Shown here: piece by piece, positions 1 to 8,770 of the stretch
Position numbering within the stretch: position 1 is the stretch's first letter
Layout: the number at the start of each line of letters is the position of its first letter
Assembly: GCA_030615605.1 (NCBI GenBank)
Contig: JAUWYY010000009.1
Coordinates: forward strand, 26,523-90,522
Direction of reading: 5' to 3'
From: a bacterium
GTDB taxonomy: Bacteria > Armatimonadota > Zipacnadia > Zipacnadales > Zipacnadaceae
Length of the DNA stretch: 64,000 nt
Notes under the pieces: generated by a model
Told to the model about the DNA's origin: nothing
What the model saw: the letters and a program-made list of their open reading frames with translations, nothing else
Databases searched by the model: none
Program-made: the position numbers and the translations under genes

Positions 1-654
1 GTTATCATAGGCAATAATGTAGTAATTCATCCCCTGGCCTATGTCGGGTATGAAGTTACCATCGGCGACGACTGCGAGCTATTCCCGCATACATATCTGG
101 GCGATCGGGTGATTGTGGGAGACCGAGTTCTGGTGCATGCTGGGGCTGTGCTGGGCAGCGACGGCTTCGGTTACCACTCCGACGAGCAAGGCCACCACAA
201 GATTCCGCAGATCGGTACGGTGATTGTGGGAGACGATGTTGAGGTCGGCGCCAACAGCACCGTGGACCGCGCCACGATTTCCGCCACCCGCATAGGCAGC
301 GGCACCAAGATTGATGACGGTGTCCACGTCGCCCACAACGTAGTGATCGGCAAGAACTGTCTGCTCTGTGGCCAGGTCGGCATCGCCGGCAGCGCCACGA
401 TTGGCAACAACGTGATGATGGGCGGCCAGGTCGGCGTCAACGATCACATTGCGATATGCGACGATGTGGTCATCGGCGGTGGAGCGGAGGTCTACGGCGA
501 TATTGACGAGCCGGGGGTCTATTCGGGCACGCCAGCTCGGCCCCATCGGGAGAATCTGCGGAATCTGGCCCTACAACACCGCATCCCCAGGCTGCTGGAG
601 CGCATCGAAGAGCTGGCAGCCAAAGTCGCCGAGTTGGAAGGTCGCGCTGACTAG
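1..654 (+). CDS. lpxD: UDP-3-O-acylglucosamine N-acyltransferase, 5' end outside window
   Basis: Transfers the hydroxyacyl chain to UDP-3-O-acyl-glucosamine in lipid A synthesis; cytoplasmic homotrimer. The frame is open from base 1, so the N-terminal domain is missing. What remains is the left-handed beta-helix built of hexapeptide repeats (for example VIVGDDVEVGANSTVDRAT). It has the family's GSDGFGY segment, the VAHNVVIG segment carrying the expected catalytic His, and a C-terminal charged helix (LLERIEELAAKVAELEG) typical of LpxD. It is the clearest evidence that the organism makes LPS. The next gene, a heptose-kinase-like protein, fits an LPS context, but a hairpin repeat lies between them. 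Assignment to LpxD rather than another hexapeptide acyltransferase is confident. Confidence 0.95.
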   Translation, partial: VIIGNNVVIHPLAYVGYEVTIGDDCELFPHTYLGDRVIVGDRVLVHAGAVLGSDGFGYHSDEQGHHKIPQIGTVIVGDDVEVGANSTVDRATISATRIGSGTKIDDGVHVAHNVVIGKNCLLCGQVGIAGSATIGNNVMMGGQVGVNDHIAICDDVVIGGGAEVYGDIDEPGVYSGTPARPHRENLRNLALQHRIPRLLERIEELAAKVAELEGRAD

Positions 655-747
655 TGCCAATAGCTGCTGCCAGTGACCCACCCGATGTGGATTAATCCGG
701 CTCTATGAGGGATAACAGTATCTTATCTGTCGTATTATTGTACTGTT

Positions 748-826
748 AAAGTTTTTGCCGGAAAGGCGCGGAAAACCGGCTTTTTTCAAAAAGCGGGTTT
801 TCCGCAAAATCCGTATATGAATCTTG
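748..826 (+). repeat. Hairpin element copy 1
   Basis: Core element without nested insertion. Outer arms GCGGAAAACC / GGTTTTCCGC and inner arms GCTTTTT / AAAAAGC form a long imperfect stem. A partial upstream arm (about 684-747) resembles the arm of copy 10. It ends 11 bases before the start codon of the next gene. Confidence 0.9.
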
Positions 827-837
827 TAGGCTAAGCA

Positions 838-1653
838 ATGAATATATCTGTTATCGGCGATGTAATGCTGGATGTCGAACTACCAGGCCGCTTCCGCGAG
901 AATTATGAGGGGGCGGCCCTCTGTATTACTGGCCCCCAGTGGCGCTACTATCCGGGCGGCGCCGCTAACGTTGCCGCGCTGCTGCGGGGGATGGGCCACC
1001 AGGTGACTCTGTTCGGCCTGATGGGCCCGGACTGGGCCGCCGCCCAGTTGCAGCATCTGCTGGGCCGCATCACCCACTTCTGCAAGCCCCTGTTGCCTAC
1101 CACAATCGTCAAGCTCCGCGCTCATAGCCAGCAGCAGTTAATTGCCCGGATTGACTGCGAAGATATAACTGCGGTAACTTATCCCCTGGAAGCAGCTCTG
1201 GAAGAAGCACAAACCAACGGTGTGCCTGATGCAGTCATCTTCAGCGATTACAGCAAGGGCATCTTCGGACAGCACACCGCCGAGGCGGTGCAGCGCATAA
1301 TTGGCTGGGATTGCCCGACCGTTGTTGATCCCCGGCCTTGCAGCTATCTGCAAATCTGGGAAGGGGCGACCGCGGCTACCCCTAACCGGCGCGAATCCCA
1401 GCAGATGGAGATTGCTACCCGGTATCTGGTGGTCACCGACGGCGAGAACGGCGCAGTGGTTCACGACAGGGCAGAGACTCGCCAGATACCGACCGAGCCG
1501 GTGGCCGATCCTCAGATCATTGGCGCCGGCGATGCCCTTACTGCCGGTCTGGCAGTGGGATTAGCCGAAGGCAACAGCATATTCGTGGCAACTGAATCAG
1601 CGGTCAGGTACGCCAGCCGGTATGTAGCCGAACCCCGGGGCGCTCTATACTGA
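838..1653 (+). CDS. PfkB-family carbohydrate kinase, HldE/RfaE kinase-domain-like
   Basis: Predicted sugar kinase of the ribokinase fold. It resembles the kinase domain of D-glycero-beta-D-manno-heptose-7-phosphate kinase, which makes the precursor of LPS core heptose. Visible features are the N-terminal VIGDVMLDVELPG start, YYPGGAANVA (sugar-binding glycines), a central DYSKG (the HldE-type signature), VVDPRP, and a C-terminal IGAGDAL in place of the usual TGAGD anion-hole motif. At 271 residues it is shorter than typical HldE kinase domains (about 310-320), and a stretch around the TPNRRE segment looks compressed. It ends 13 bases before the next gene. Kinase family is confident; the heptose substrate is inferred. 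Confidence 0.8.
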   Translation: MNISVIGDVMLDVELPGRFRENYEGAALCITGPQWRYYPGGAANVAALLRGMGHQVTLFGLMGPDWAAAQLQHLLGRITHFCKPLLPTTIVKLRAHSQQQLIARIDCEDITAVTYPLEAALEEAQTNGVPDAVIFSDYSKGIFGQHTAEAVQRIIGWDCPTVVDPRPCSYLQIWEGATAATPNRRESQQMEIATRYLVVTDGENGAVVHDRAETRQIPTEPVADPQIIGAGDALTAGLAVGLAEGNSIFVATESAVRYASRYVAEPRGALY

Positions 1654-1666
1654 CATACCCACTAAG

Positions 1667-3457
1667 ATGACTCGCACCAGAATTGCATTCACTGTTATAG
1701 TCCTGCTCGTCGGTTTCGCTGTGGCCTCGCCCGCTCCGGCTAACCTGCTCTATTTTACCAGTAGTATATCGCAGCAGGATTCAACGGTCATCGGTGAAGT
1801 GCGGGCCGGTCCTTTGGTAGTAATCCGTCTGCGCGGCACTCAACTGTCGGACATTGAAACTCGCACCCAACTGGTGGCCGAGCGGCTTACGCAGCAGGGC
1901 CTACGCGGTATCCCAGCGCAATACATCCGCACTGCCCGGCTCGACTCCTCGTATGTCATAATGGCGGGCGATGTTCTGCTGGTTACCGTGGACAAGATCA
2001 CTGCTGAGCCGGCCGACAGCCGTCCGCAGGAGTTGGCCCAGCAGTGGGCCGAGAACCTGCGCCGCGTGTTTGCTTCTCCGTATTTGTGTGTTGACCTGGC
2101 TCCCGACACTGTTGTGCCGTTGGGCGAGTCGCGCCGTATCCGCTACGGTGGCACTTATGCTGGCCAACTGTCGGCAAGCAGCGAGGACCCGACGGTAATT
2201 TCGGTCGCCGTCGACCCCAACAAGCAGGTGCTGACCATCAATGGGCTGGCCCGAGGCAGTACCCGGATTAAGATAGAGGCTGAAGCGATTTCGGGCAGCT
2301 TTTCGGTGAGATGTATGCCCTGGGCCGGGACGATCACGCACCCAATAGCCGCTCAGCTCACCACTCCGCAGGCGCCAGATGAGATTATGCGGACAGCGGC
2401 CCTCAATGCCCTGCTAAGCAATATCAATGCGGAGCCGACAGCATCGATTCAGGTAGGGAAACTGCAGCGGAGTTTTGCTGGTTGGCAGTCGGCGGTGCAG
2501 ATAACTGGTCCAGGCTACCTATCCCGCCGCGAGACAGTCAACATCGGTGTAGATTTGATTTCACGGCCAACTGCTTCGCCCCAGTCCGTGCTGGTCAGTA
2601 ATGAACCTGAACGTGTCACTGGGCCGGGCACGCTGCTACGCGAATCGCTGGCCGGCGGCGAGAGTTGCCGCCTGCTGTGGCACCATGTCAATACCGCCTC
2701 AGTTCCCCTGACCTTTGCAGTCAGAGTTGTTAATGCCGGCGACGAGCCAGCGAGGGTCTTTATCGTGGGCGACCAGGCTGGCCCCAGCACTGACGAGATT
2801 CACAGCGGCCACGTGGCTATGTATGATTTCTGGCGCATGCGGCTGGGCTCAGTTGGCTATGTCGCTACTGTTCCTGGTGCCTCGGCCTGGCGGGCCTACC
2901 AGTGTACCACGCCGCCTTCGCGTATTGTCAGCGGCATCTGCCAGATGACCAATATTGGACCTGAAGCGGTCATGATTGAGGTTGTCGCTCAGCCGGGGGC
3001 CAGCGATATGCCGCTGGTAGCGGTTGATACCAACGCCGAACATCTGTCCAGACTGTCCGAATTTCGTTATGATGGTCGGCAAACCGCTGAGCTTTTCCAC
3101 CAAATCGGGGGGGCGTGGAGCTTCCTGCGCATCGGCAAGCCCAGCAGTGACCCCGACATCGCCCAGCTTCCCGGTCACTACGGAGTGTTGTATGACATTA
3201 CTGTACGGGTGGACAACGCCCGGCAGCAGCCAGCGATATTTGAGTTGGCTGTTGCAGCTTCCGCCGGCGCCGGGCGAGGCGTCTATCTGATAGATGGCCA
3301 GTTGGTGGATACCGGCACGATGCGCCCCTCGCAGGAGAGACGGCTGTGGCGAGGTCCGGTGGCCGCTGGCGCCAGCCGCTCGCTTCCCGTTCAGACAATA
3401 CCTCAGGCTGGTTCCAACTACCCCGTTATGCTGGTCGTGCGCAGCTTCACCGACTAA
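1667..3457 (+). CDS. Secreted protein with Ig-like segment, function unknown
   Basis: A 596-residue protein with a clear signal peptide (residues 1 to about 26). Near residues 165-215 there is a segment resembling a bacterial Ig-like (BIG2-type) domain, with a pattern like EDPTVISV followed by LTINGLARGSTRI. The rest is beta-rich with no recognised family. It follows the PfkB gene closely and may be co-transcribed with it. It is convergent with the FecR gene, with only 19 bases between the stops and no obvious terminator. An extracytoplasmic structural or binding role is a guess. Confidence 0.75.
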   Translation: MTRTRIAFTVIVLLVGFAVASPAPANLLYFTSSISQQDSTVIGEVRAGPLVVIRLRGTQLSDIETRTQLVAERLTQQGLRGIPAQYIRTARLDSSYVIMAGDVLLVTVDKITAEPADSRPQELAQQWAENLRRVFASPYLCVDLAPDTVVPLGESRRIRYGGTYAGQLSASSEDPTVISVAVDPNKQVLTINGLARGSTRIKIEAEAISGSFSVRCMPWAGTITHPIAAQLTTPQAPDEIMRTAALNALLSNINAEPTASIQVGKLQRSFAGWQSAVQITGPGYLSRRETVNIGVDLISRPTASPQSVLVSNEPERVTGPGTLLRESLAGGESCRLLWHHVNTASVPLTFAVRVVNAGDEPARVFIVGDQAGPSTDEIHSGHVAMYDFWRMRLGSVGYVATVPGASAWRAYQCTTPPSRIVSGICQMTNIGPEAVMIEVVAQPGASDMPLVAVDTNAEHLSRLSEFRYDGRQTAELFHQIGGAWSFLRIGKPSSDPDIAQLPGHYGVLYDITVRVDNARQQPAIFELAVAASAGAGRGVYLIDGQLVDTGTMRPSQERRLWRGPVAAGASRSLPVQTIPQAGSNYPVMLVVRSFTD

Positions 3458-3476
3458 GTCCAGTCCTGTCGGGTGC

Positions 3477-4367
3477 TCAGCGGGACCCACTCAACTGTCG
3501 CCTAACAGTTGTGGTGTAACCTCTGCTATCAGTGGCGGTAGCCCTCACTGTGAAGTAGTCGAAGCTGATCGGTATAGTGCTCAGCTCCGCGCTGAACCGA
3601 CCGTTGGACTTCTGCTGTACCGCCTGACCGTTTACTGTAAGAGTTGCGTGGCGTTCACACCGTCCGGTGACCGTAACACTGCTTCCTGCCCAGCGCTGGC
3701 CGGCTGCTGGGCTAGTGATCTCCAGGTAGGGGCCGAGCCGCTGCATCTGCTGTTGCCAGCTCTGCTGCTGTTGTGCCGAGAGACTGGTGACTTGTGGGCC
3801 AGCCTGGCTGCCGCGTAGCCGCGCTGTCTCGTTGGCGGCTACCTTCACCTCGTCGCTGTCGCCGGCCACCGTAACCTGGCCCTCGTAGACCGATATTTCG
3901 GTGGAGCCGTTGGCAGCAACCTCCACGGAAAACATTGTTCCCCGCACTCCTGCTGTCGCGGTGGGCGTGTCTATCAGGAACTTATCTTGCTGGGAGAGCA
4001 CCCGCAGCACCCTGATCCAGATCTTGCCTATGTCCAGCCGGAAGGCCCTCTCCTTAGAACCCTTGTACACCTGACATTTTTGCACGGTCAGTTCAGTACT
4101 CGGCTCCATTCGGATGCGGGTGCCATCAATCCAGTTCAATGTGCACTGGCCCTCCGCGCCGGTGCTTAGCTGCTCGCCTGCCTGTACCAGTCGCCGCTCG
4201 CCCAGAGGCTGGACATCCTCTTCTCCCTTGCGGATGACACTGATCGTCCCCGACACGTCACTAATTCGGGCTACCCGCTGCAGAACGAAAAGCGACTGGC
4301 CCAGCAGTAGCACCAAGCCGACCAGGAAGGCAAAACCGATGATGATGGCGAAACTTGCCTTGCGCAT
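3477..4367 (-). CDS. FecR-domain membrane-anchored protein
   Basis: A 296-residue protein with one N-terminal membrane helix (about residues 3-27), then a FecR domain (about residues 35-180). The domain has the typical GxCTLxWxDGTRIRxxPxTEL run and the PTATAGVRGTxFSVEV motif. An Ig-like C-terminal domain (LEITSPAAGQRW onward) follows a Gln-rich linker. The start at 4367 is preferred because GGAGG lies nine bases upstream; a longer frame to 4436 lacks a site. FecR domains outside iron uptake often occur beside CHASE2 cyclases, as here, where the cyclase is divergently transcribed. The pair may sense an envelope signal, but this is inference. Confidence 0.85.
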   Translation of the reverse strand: MRKASFAIIIGFAFLVGLVLLLGQSLFVLQRVARISDVSGTISVIRKGEEDVQPLGERRLVQAGEQLSTGAEGQCTLNWIDGTRIRMEPSTELTVQKCQVYKGSKERAFRLDIGKIWIRVLRVLSQQDKFLIDTPTATAGVRGTMFSVEVAANGSTEISVYEGQVTVAGDSDEVKVAANETARLRGSQAGPQVTSLSAQQQQSWQQQMQRLGPYLEITSPAAGQRWAGSSVTVTGRCERHATLTVNGQAVQQKSNGRFSAELSTIPISFDYFTVRATATDSRGYTTTVRRQLSGSR

Positions 4368-4610
4368 TGACTCCAGCCTCCAGCGATCACTGCCTTGAGT
4401 GCATAATGGGCAGGCTTGCTTACGTTTGGTCTTCAACTAAAATTTACCCCCGGCGGGGGGTTATTAAACGACAGCCGGCATCATTCACGAAGGTAGAAGG
4501 GATGGGCCTTCAGAAGATGTGAAGATGGCCGTAGAAAGCTATTCAAGGTAGTTCACAGTCTGTCATGAAGAATAACCGGGTGTAACTATTAACTGGGTTA
4601 CTCTACTTTT

Positions 4611-4720
4611 GAAGTTTTTGCCGGCCTGTCCGCCGTAGCTGCACTTGTGCAGCGTAGGCGGGAAAGGTGCGGAAAACCGGCTTTTTTCAAAAAGCGGGTT
4701 TTCCGCAAAATCCGTTGATG
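4611..4720 (+). repeat. Hairpin element copy 2, with nested hairpin
   Basis: Core hairpin plus the nested CCGCC...GGCGG hairpin inserted after the leading GCCGG. The upstream arm, from about 4478, matches that of copy 7 (subfamily B) rather than the arms of copies 5, 8, 10 and 14. It fills the divergent FecR/cyclase intergenic region. Confidence 0.9.
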
Positions 4721-4749
4721 ACTAGTCTAGGACGGAGGAGACCGCGATA

Positions 4750-6723
4750 GTGGGCAGGGGTTCACCAGGCTCTCGTTCAACATACAAGACTGTGGGCAGG
4801 TTTGTGCTTATTGCTGCCGCCTGCACGCTGGTGATGTTAGTGGCTGCCTTCTGGCCGCAGGTCACCATCCTGGATAGGATGGAGCTGCGTACCGTGGATT
4901 GGCGCTTCCATCTGCGCGGCCCTCTGCAGCCGCACCCGGATATCGTTCTGGTCACCGTTGATGAAGCCAGCCTCGACAAGCTCGGCAAGTGGCCGTGGCC
5001 GCGCCAACTGTTTGCCCGGCTGACTCGTCAACTGATGGCCGCCGGGGCCCGCGCTATCGTATATGATGTGTTTTTCGTCGAGCCTGAGCCGGAGCCGGCC
5101 GGCGATGCAACCTTCGCGCAGGCTCTGGCCAGCGCGGGCAATGTCTATCTGGCGGGTTTTGCTGCCGGTCCTGAGCGAGAAGGCGATTATGGCTCCGACC
5201 TGAGTGTTCGAGAAATGGCAGCAGCAAGCCAGGCCGAAACGCTCCGGCACTGGGCGTGGAATGAGGCTACTGTCAATAGGGGAGAGGGACTGCTTCGTTG
5301 GGCTGGCATCTACCAGCTTCCTGACTTGACCTATCCATTTGTCCGGCTAGCCCGACCCGCCGAGGGGCTGGGCTATACCTGCCTGGTGCAGGGCGCCGAC
5401 GGTATCTTCCGCTACACGCCACCGCTGGGCTACTTCAGGCAGCAGCTATATCCCTCCTTACCGCTGGCGGTGGCAGCAGGCTTGCTGGACGCGCGCCCTG
5501 ATCAGATCAGTGTCAACTTTGGCCACAACCTCCGAATTGACGACCAGCATACCGTGCCCCTCGATCGCTGGGGGCGGATGGTGATAAACTTTGTCGGCAA
5601 GCACAAAACTTACCCTCACCTGCCGGCCTGGCAGGTACTCGACGAAAGCGCAGACGCAGCTCAATTGGAGTTGAAGGACAATATCGCAATAGTTGCCATC
5701 ACTGCTGAGGGCCTCCACGATGTGCGAGCCAGTCCCTTCGGTGGTCTGCTGGCAGGCGGCGAGATCCAGGCGACCATTCTCGACAACATACTAACCCAGC
5801 GGTTCCTCGTCCCGGCCCCGCCCGAGAAGATGCTGCTGATACTCCCGTTCATTGGCCTGGCCATCGCTTTGATTCTCGCGCTGCTGCCCACCCGGCAGGC
5901 CTTGCTGCTTGCGCTGGGGGTTGTGGCGGCGTATGATTGGTTCAGCATCTGGGTTTTCGCTGATCGTGGCCTCATTGTGCCGATGTTCACACCGATGCTG
6001 ACCGGTTTGGTCACGATGCTGGTTTTGGTTAGTTATCGGCTCCTGCTTGAGGAAAGACAGCGCTCCCAGGCGCGCGAGACCCTCAGCCACTTCGTGCCCA
6101 CCCAGATCGTCTCCCAGCTTGTGGAAGACGAAGCGGCACAGATATTGCAGGGCCAAAGGCGCATAGTCAGTTGCCTGTTCTGTGATCTACGCGGCTTTAC
6201 GTCGGCCAGCGAGCAGCTTTCTCCCGAAGCTACCGTGAATCTGCTCAATCGCTACTTCACCTTGATGCACGAGGTCATCTGGGAGTTTGACGGCACGCTT
6301 GACAAGCTGATGGGCGATGGGCTGATGGCCTTCTTCAATGCGCCACTGGAGCAGCCTGATCACGCCCGCCGTGCCGTCCAGGCGGCTATTGAGATGCAGC
6401 GCCGCATTGAGTTTAATCGCGCCGAGTGGGAGTTCTCTGGCTGGGGTGAGCTGGCCGCCGGCATCGGCATCTCCACCGGCCCGGCCGTGGTCGGGTACAT
6501 CACCGCCCGCGACCGGATGCAGTACACCGCCATCGGTGCCCAGGTGAACCTGGCGGCCCGCCTCGAAGAGCTTACCCGCGAGTTTGATGCCAAAATCCTG
6601 GTCAGCGAAGATACCTGGCAGTTGATCAAAGATACCGTAACCACGAATGATAAAGGTAGCGTGCAAGTACGAGGCTTTGCGGAGGAGGTGAACGTCTACA
6701 GCGTACCAGTACCTTTAGCGTAG
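4750..6723 (+). CDS. CHASE2-domain class III adenylate/guanylate cyclase
   Basis: Makes a cyclic nucleotide from ATP or GTP in response to a signal sensed outside the membrane. Order: membrane helix (about 18-35), extracytoplasmic CHASE2 domain (about 36-350), three membrane helices (about 361-435), then a cyclase domain from about residue 470. Metal-binding aspartates are D479 (FCDLRGFTS) and D523 (MGDG). The purine-contacting K519 is present, as is the NLAARLE motif. Residue Q591 (RMQYTAIG) sits where most bacterial cyclases have Asp or Thr, so base choice or activity may differ. The GTG start at 4750 has GGAGGAG nine bases upstream. It is divergent from the FecR gene. Confidence 0.9.
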   Translation: MGRGSPGSRSTYKTVGRFVLIAAACTLVMLVAAFWPQVTILDRMELRTVDWRFHLRGPLQPHPDIVLVTVDEASLDKLGKWPWPRQLFARLTRQLMAAGARAIVYDVFFVEPEPEPAGDATFAQALASAGNVYLAGFAAGPEREGDYGSDLSVREMAAASQAETLRHWAWNEATVNRGEGLLRWAGIYQLPDLTYPFVRLARPAEGLGYTCLVQGADGIFRYTPPLGYFRQQLYPSLPLAVAAGLLDARPDQISVNFGHNLRIDDQHTVPLDRWGRMVINFVGKHKTYPHLPAWQVLDESADAAQLELKDNIAIVAITAEGLHDVRASPFGGLLAGGEIQATILDNILTQRFLVPAPPEKMLLILPFIGLAIALILALLPTRQALLLALGVVAAYDWFSIWVFADRGLIVPMFTPMLTGLVTMLVLVSYRLLLEERQRSQARETLSHFVPTQIVSQLVEDEAAQILQGQRRIVSCLFCDLRGFTSASEQLSPEATVNLLNRYFTLMHEVIWEFDGTLDKLMGDGLMAFFNAPLEQPDHARRAVQAAIEMQRRIEFNRAEWEFSGWGELAAGIGISTGPAVVGYITARDRMQYTAIGAQVNLAARLEELTREFDAKILVSEDTWQLIKDTVTTNDKGSVQVRGFAEEVNVYSVPVPLA

Positions 6724-6735
6724 CTTACTTTCCTC

Positions 6736-6764
6736 TTGATTTTGTGAATAAAGTGTGTTATAAT
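6736..6764 (+). promoter_or_regulatory. Sigma70-type promoter for the sugar transferase
   Basis: TTGATT, a 17-base spacer, then a perfect TATAAT. The predicted transcript would start near 6771, about 46 bases before the next start codon, in an AT-rich island unlike its surroundings. Confidence 0.75.
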
Positions 6765-6816
6765 TATTGCAAAGTAGTGACTAAGCCGAGAGTGAATAGA
6801 CTGGTAAACTCGTCCT

Positions 6817-7422
6817 ATGCTGCTGTATGAGTTCATCAAACGAACTATTGACCTGCTGGGGGCATTGGCGGGGCTGTTGCTATCTGCCCCGATAATGCTG
6901 GTGGTGGCTGTGGCCATCAAGTTAGAAAGCCGGGGGCCGATACTATTTCGTCACCCTCGTTTGGGCAAGGACGGCCGTGCCTTTGTAATGCTGAAATTCC
7001 GCTCGATGTATCAGGACGCTCCTGCTCTGCGGCAGCAACTGTTTGCAGAAAACGAAGTCCCCGGCCCCGTCTTTAAGATCCACTCTGATCCGCGTATGAC
7101 CCGGGTTGGTCGCATTATCCGCAAATATAGCCTCGACGAGCTTCCCCAGTTGTGGAATGTGTTGCGCGGGGAGATGAGCCTGGTCGGGCCCCGTCCGCCT
7201 ATTCCTGATGAAGTTGTCCGCTACCACCCCTGGCAGCGCGAACGCCTGGCCGTCAAGCCGGGTCTGACCTGTACCTGGCAGGTCAGCGGCCGCTCTGATA
7301 TTCCTTTTGACGAGTGGATGCAGATGGATATTGAATATGTCCGCACCCGCAGCCTGCCGATGGATCTGAAGCTGCTACTGCTGACCGTCCCCGCTGTCAT
7401 CTCCGCCCGCGGCGCGTACTAG
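6817..7422 (+). CDS. Undecaprenyl-phosphate sugar-1-phosphate transferase
   Basis: Bacterial sugar transferase (WcaJ/PglC superfamily) that loads the first sugar phosphate onto the lipid carrier for exopolysaccharide or O-antigen assembly. It is the short, 201-residue form with one N-terminal membrane helix (about 11-34) and the catalytic half. Motifs seen are FRHPRLGKDGRAF, LKFRSM, SLDELPQLWNVLRGEMSLVGPRPP and KPGLTCTWQVSGRSDIPF. It has its own promoter (6736-6764); no good Shine-Dalgarno is visible before the ATG. The sugar cannot be read from sequence. Confidence 0.93.
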   Translation: MLLYEFIKRTIDLLGALAGLLLSAPIMLVVAVAIKLESRGPILFRHPRLGKDGRAFVMLKFRSMYQDAPALRQQLFAENEVPGPVFKIHSDPRMTRVGRIIRKYSLDELPQLWNVLRGEMSLVGPRPPIPDEVVRYHPWQRERLAVKPGLTCTWQVSGRSDIPFDEWMQMDIEYVRTRSLPMDLKLLLLTVPAVISARGAY

Positions 7423-7423
7423 G

Positions 7424-7457
7424 CAAGGCCGGCACGACTACTGCCGCACCGGCCTTG
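7424..7457 (+). other. Intergenic hairpin after sugar transferase
   Basis: Arms CAAGGCCGG and CCGGCCTTG around a 16-base loop, two bases after the stop codon. There is no T-run, so it may protect the mRNA end rather than terminate. Convergent genes meet here. Confidence 0.4.
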
Positions 7458-7544
7458 GCTCCAGCTTTACTCTGGCTTGTCTAAGGCTGACCAGACAGGC
7501 CTATCGCGGGCCGTGCCTCGTTTCCAGGGTGCTCAACGCTCAGC

Positions 7545-8252
7545 TCACTCCTTCCGCCAGTTCCCCTCAATGCCCACGATGGTGAAGGTCTGCTCTGAGT
7601 ACGGGCCCTTGACCTGCACGGTCCAAGCGCCATCAGGGCCCCGCGTTACAGATTGAACCGAAACACGGAAGTCCTCCGCCCGGTCATGCAAGCCCAGGAA
7701 GGGGCCCGGGTCTAGCAGGCCCAGCACTGGTATGACAACCATGTGTGCGGCATTGCCCGTGGTGAAGACTTGAATCAGGGCCTCCGTCGCAGTCCGAGAC
7801 GTCGGCGGGATTGCCACCACGCCGACGGCACCAGGCATCAGACGCGCGGCCAAGTAACTGGCCTGCTTGGAGTCACGCACCAGCTGGAACTCGTCCAGAG
7901 CCAGGCCTGACCACACGGCCCATGTGTACGGGATGGACGGGTCAGTGGAGCGCACCTCGTAGCGCGTGATCTCCCCAGACCACGTGCCTTCCGGCTCCGG
8001 AGTGGCGCACTGGACCTCCAGGCGAAAGAGCGCCTTCTCCAAGACTATGGGAACCTCCCGGGATTCCCCTTCAGGCGTAGTAATGCTCAGGGTCCCGCGC
8101 TCCAGCAGGACTACCGGCCGACCCAGCGGATCAAGTCTCACGACCGTTGGCCCTGCTAGTGGTGCTGGTGCGGCCTCACCCGCTGTCAGCGACACCGCCA
8201 CCCCCAACAAGGCAACAGCCGTCCAGCAAGCTATGGCTATGGTCCGTATCAT
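7545..8252 (-). CDS. Secreted protein, third member of local paralogous family (A3)
   Basis: A 235-residue protein with a signal peptide (about 1-25). It is a diverged relative of the proteins at 8759-9610 and 10075-10929. Shared landmarks are the REVPIVLEKALF / KRVPVVMEKQIF segment, a WSGEIxxYEVRSTDPxIPY segment, and a C-terminal beta hairpin ending TFTIVGIEGNW versus YTLVFDGEQW. It has a good Shine-Dalgarno (AGGAGGT, eight bases from ATG). It is the last gene of the array. No database family is recognised; an envelope location is the only supported inference. Confidence 0.75.
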   Translation of the reverse strand: MIRTIAIACWTAVALLGVAVSLTAGEAAPAPLAGPTVVRLDPLGRPVVLLERGTLSITTPEGESREVPIVLEKALFRLEVQCATPEPEGTWSGEITRYEVRSTDPSIPYTWAVWSGLALDEFQLVRDSKQASYLAARLMPGAVGVVAIPPTSRTATEALIQVFTTGNAAHMVVIPVLGLLDPGPFLGLHDRAEDFRVSVQSVTRGPDGAWTVQVKGPYSEQTFTIVGIEGNWRKE

Positions 8253-8282
8253 CGTTCTCTCACCTCCTAGATTTGGGGTGTC

Positions 8283-8770
8283 TCACCAGTCCTCATCCGA
8301 GAATCGCACGTCAACAGCGGGGGGACTTGACCGTCTTCGCCATTGGAACTGGTACGGATCGGGGCTTCGGTTCGGGTCGTAGATCAACGCTTCCCAGGCA
8401 TCCGCGTTTGGAGTGTAGTCGGAGGCGCCCGTGGTTGTTACCCCGTACGATGGATCGTAGTAGGTTCCATCCCCGGTTCGGTGGACGATATAGTGCAAAG
8501 CAAAAAGCTTCTCGTATGGTGGGTTCGTGTTCTGGCCGGGTTCGCCGTTAACCGTAACATCCAGGTCGTCGGTCCGTGAGTTCACGCCGTACTTCCAGGG
8601 GTCGTAGCCAGAATAGCTGGGCATTGCGTCATCGAAGGTGATGTTCTTCACGCCAAACTGGGAATAGTTTGTCGGCGGCAGCACGCGCGTCCTCTTCACG
8701 TTCGCTACATTGTTCGCTACCAGGCATTCCTTGAACAACTCCGCCCAGGCACAGACACCTACTCTGCATG
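8283..8770 (-). pseudogene. Transglutaminase-like gene fragment 2 (C-terminal part)
   Basis: The translation from about GVCAWAELFKEC to the end matches the C-terminal part of the transglutaminase-like protein at 10954-11679. It keeps the KLFALHYIVH segment (expected His) and YYDPSYGV (expected Asp). The upstream half of the domain is absent, and the fragment starts inside the tail of the preceding secreted-protein gene. A Cys is present but one position off that of the complete copy. Whether it is translated by coupling to the upstream stop codon is unknown. Confidence 0.65.
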
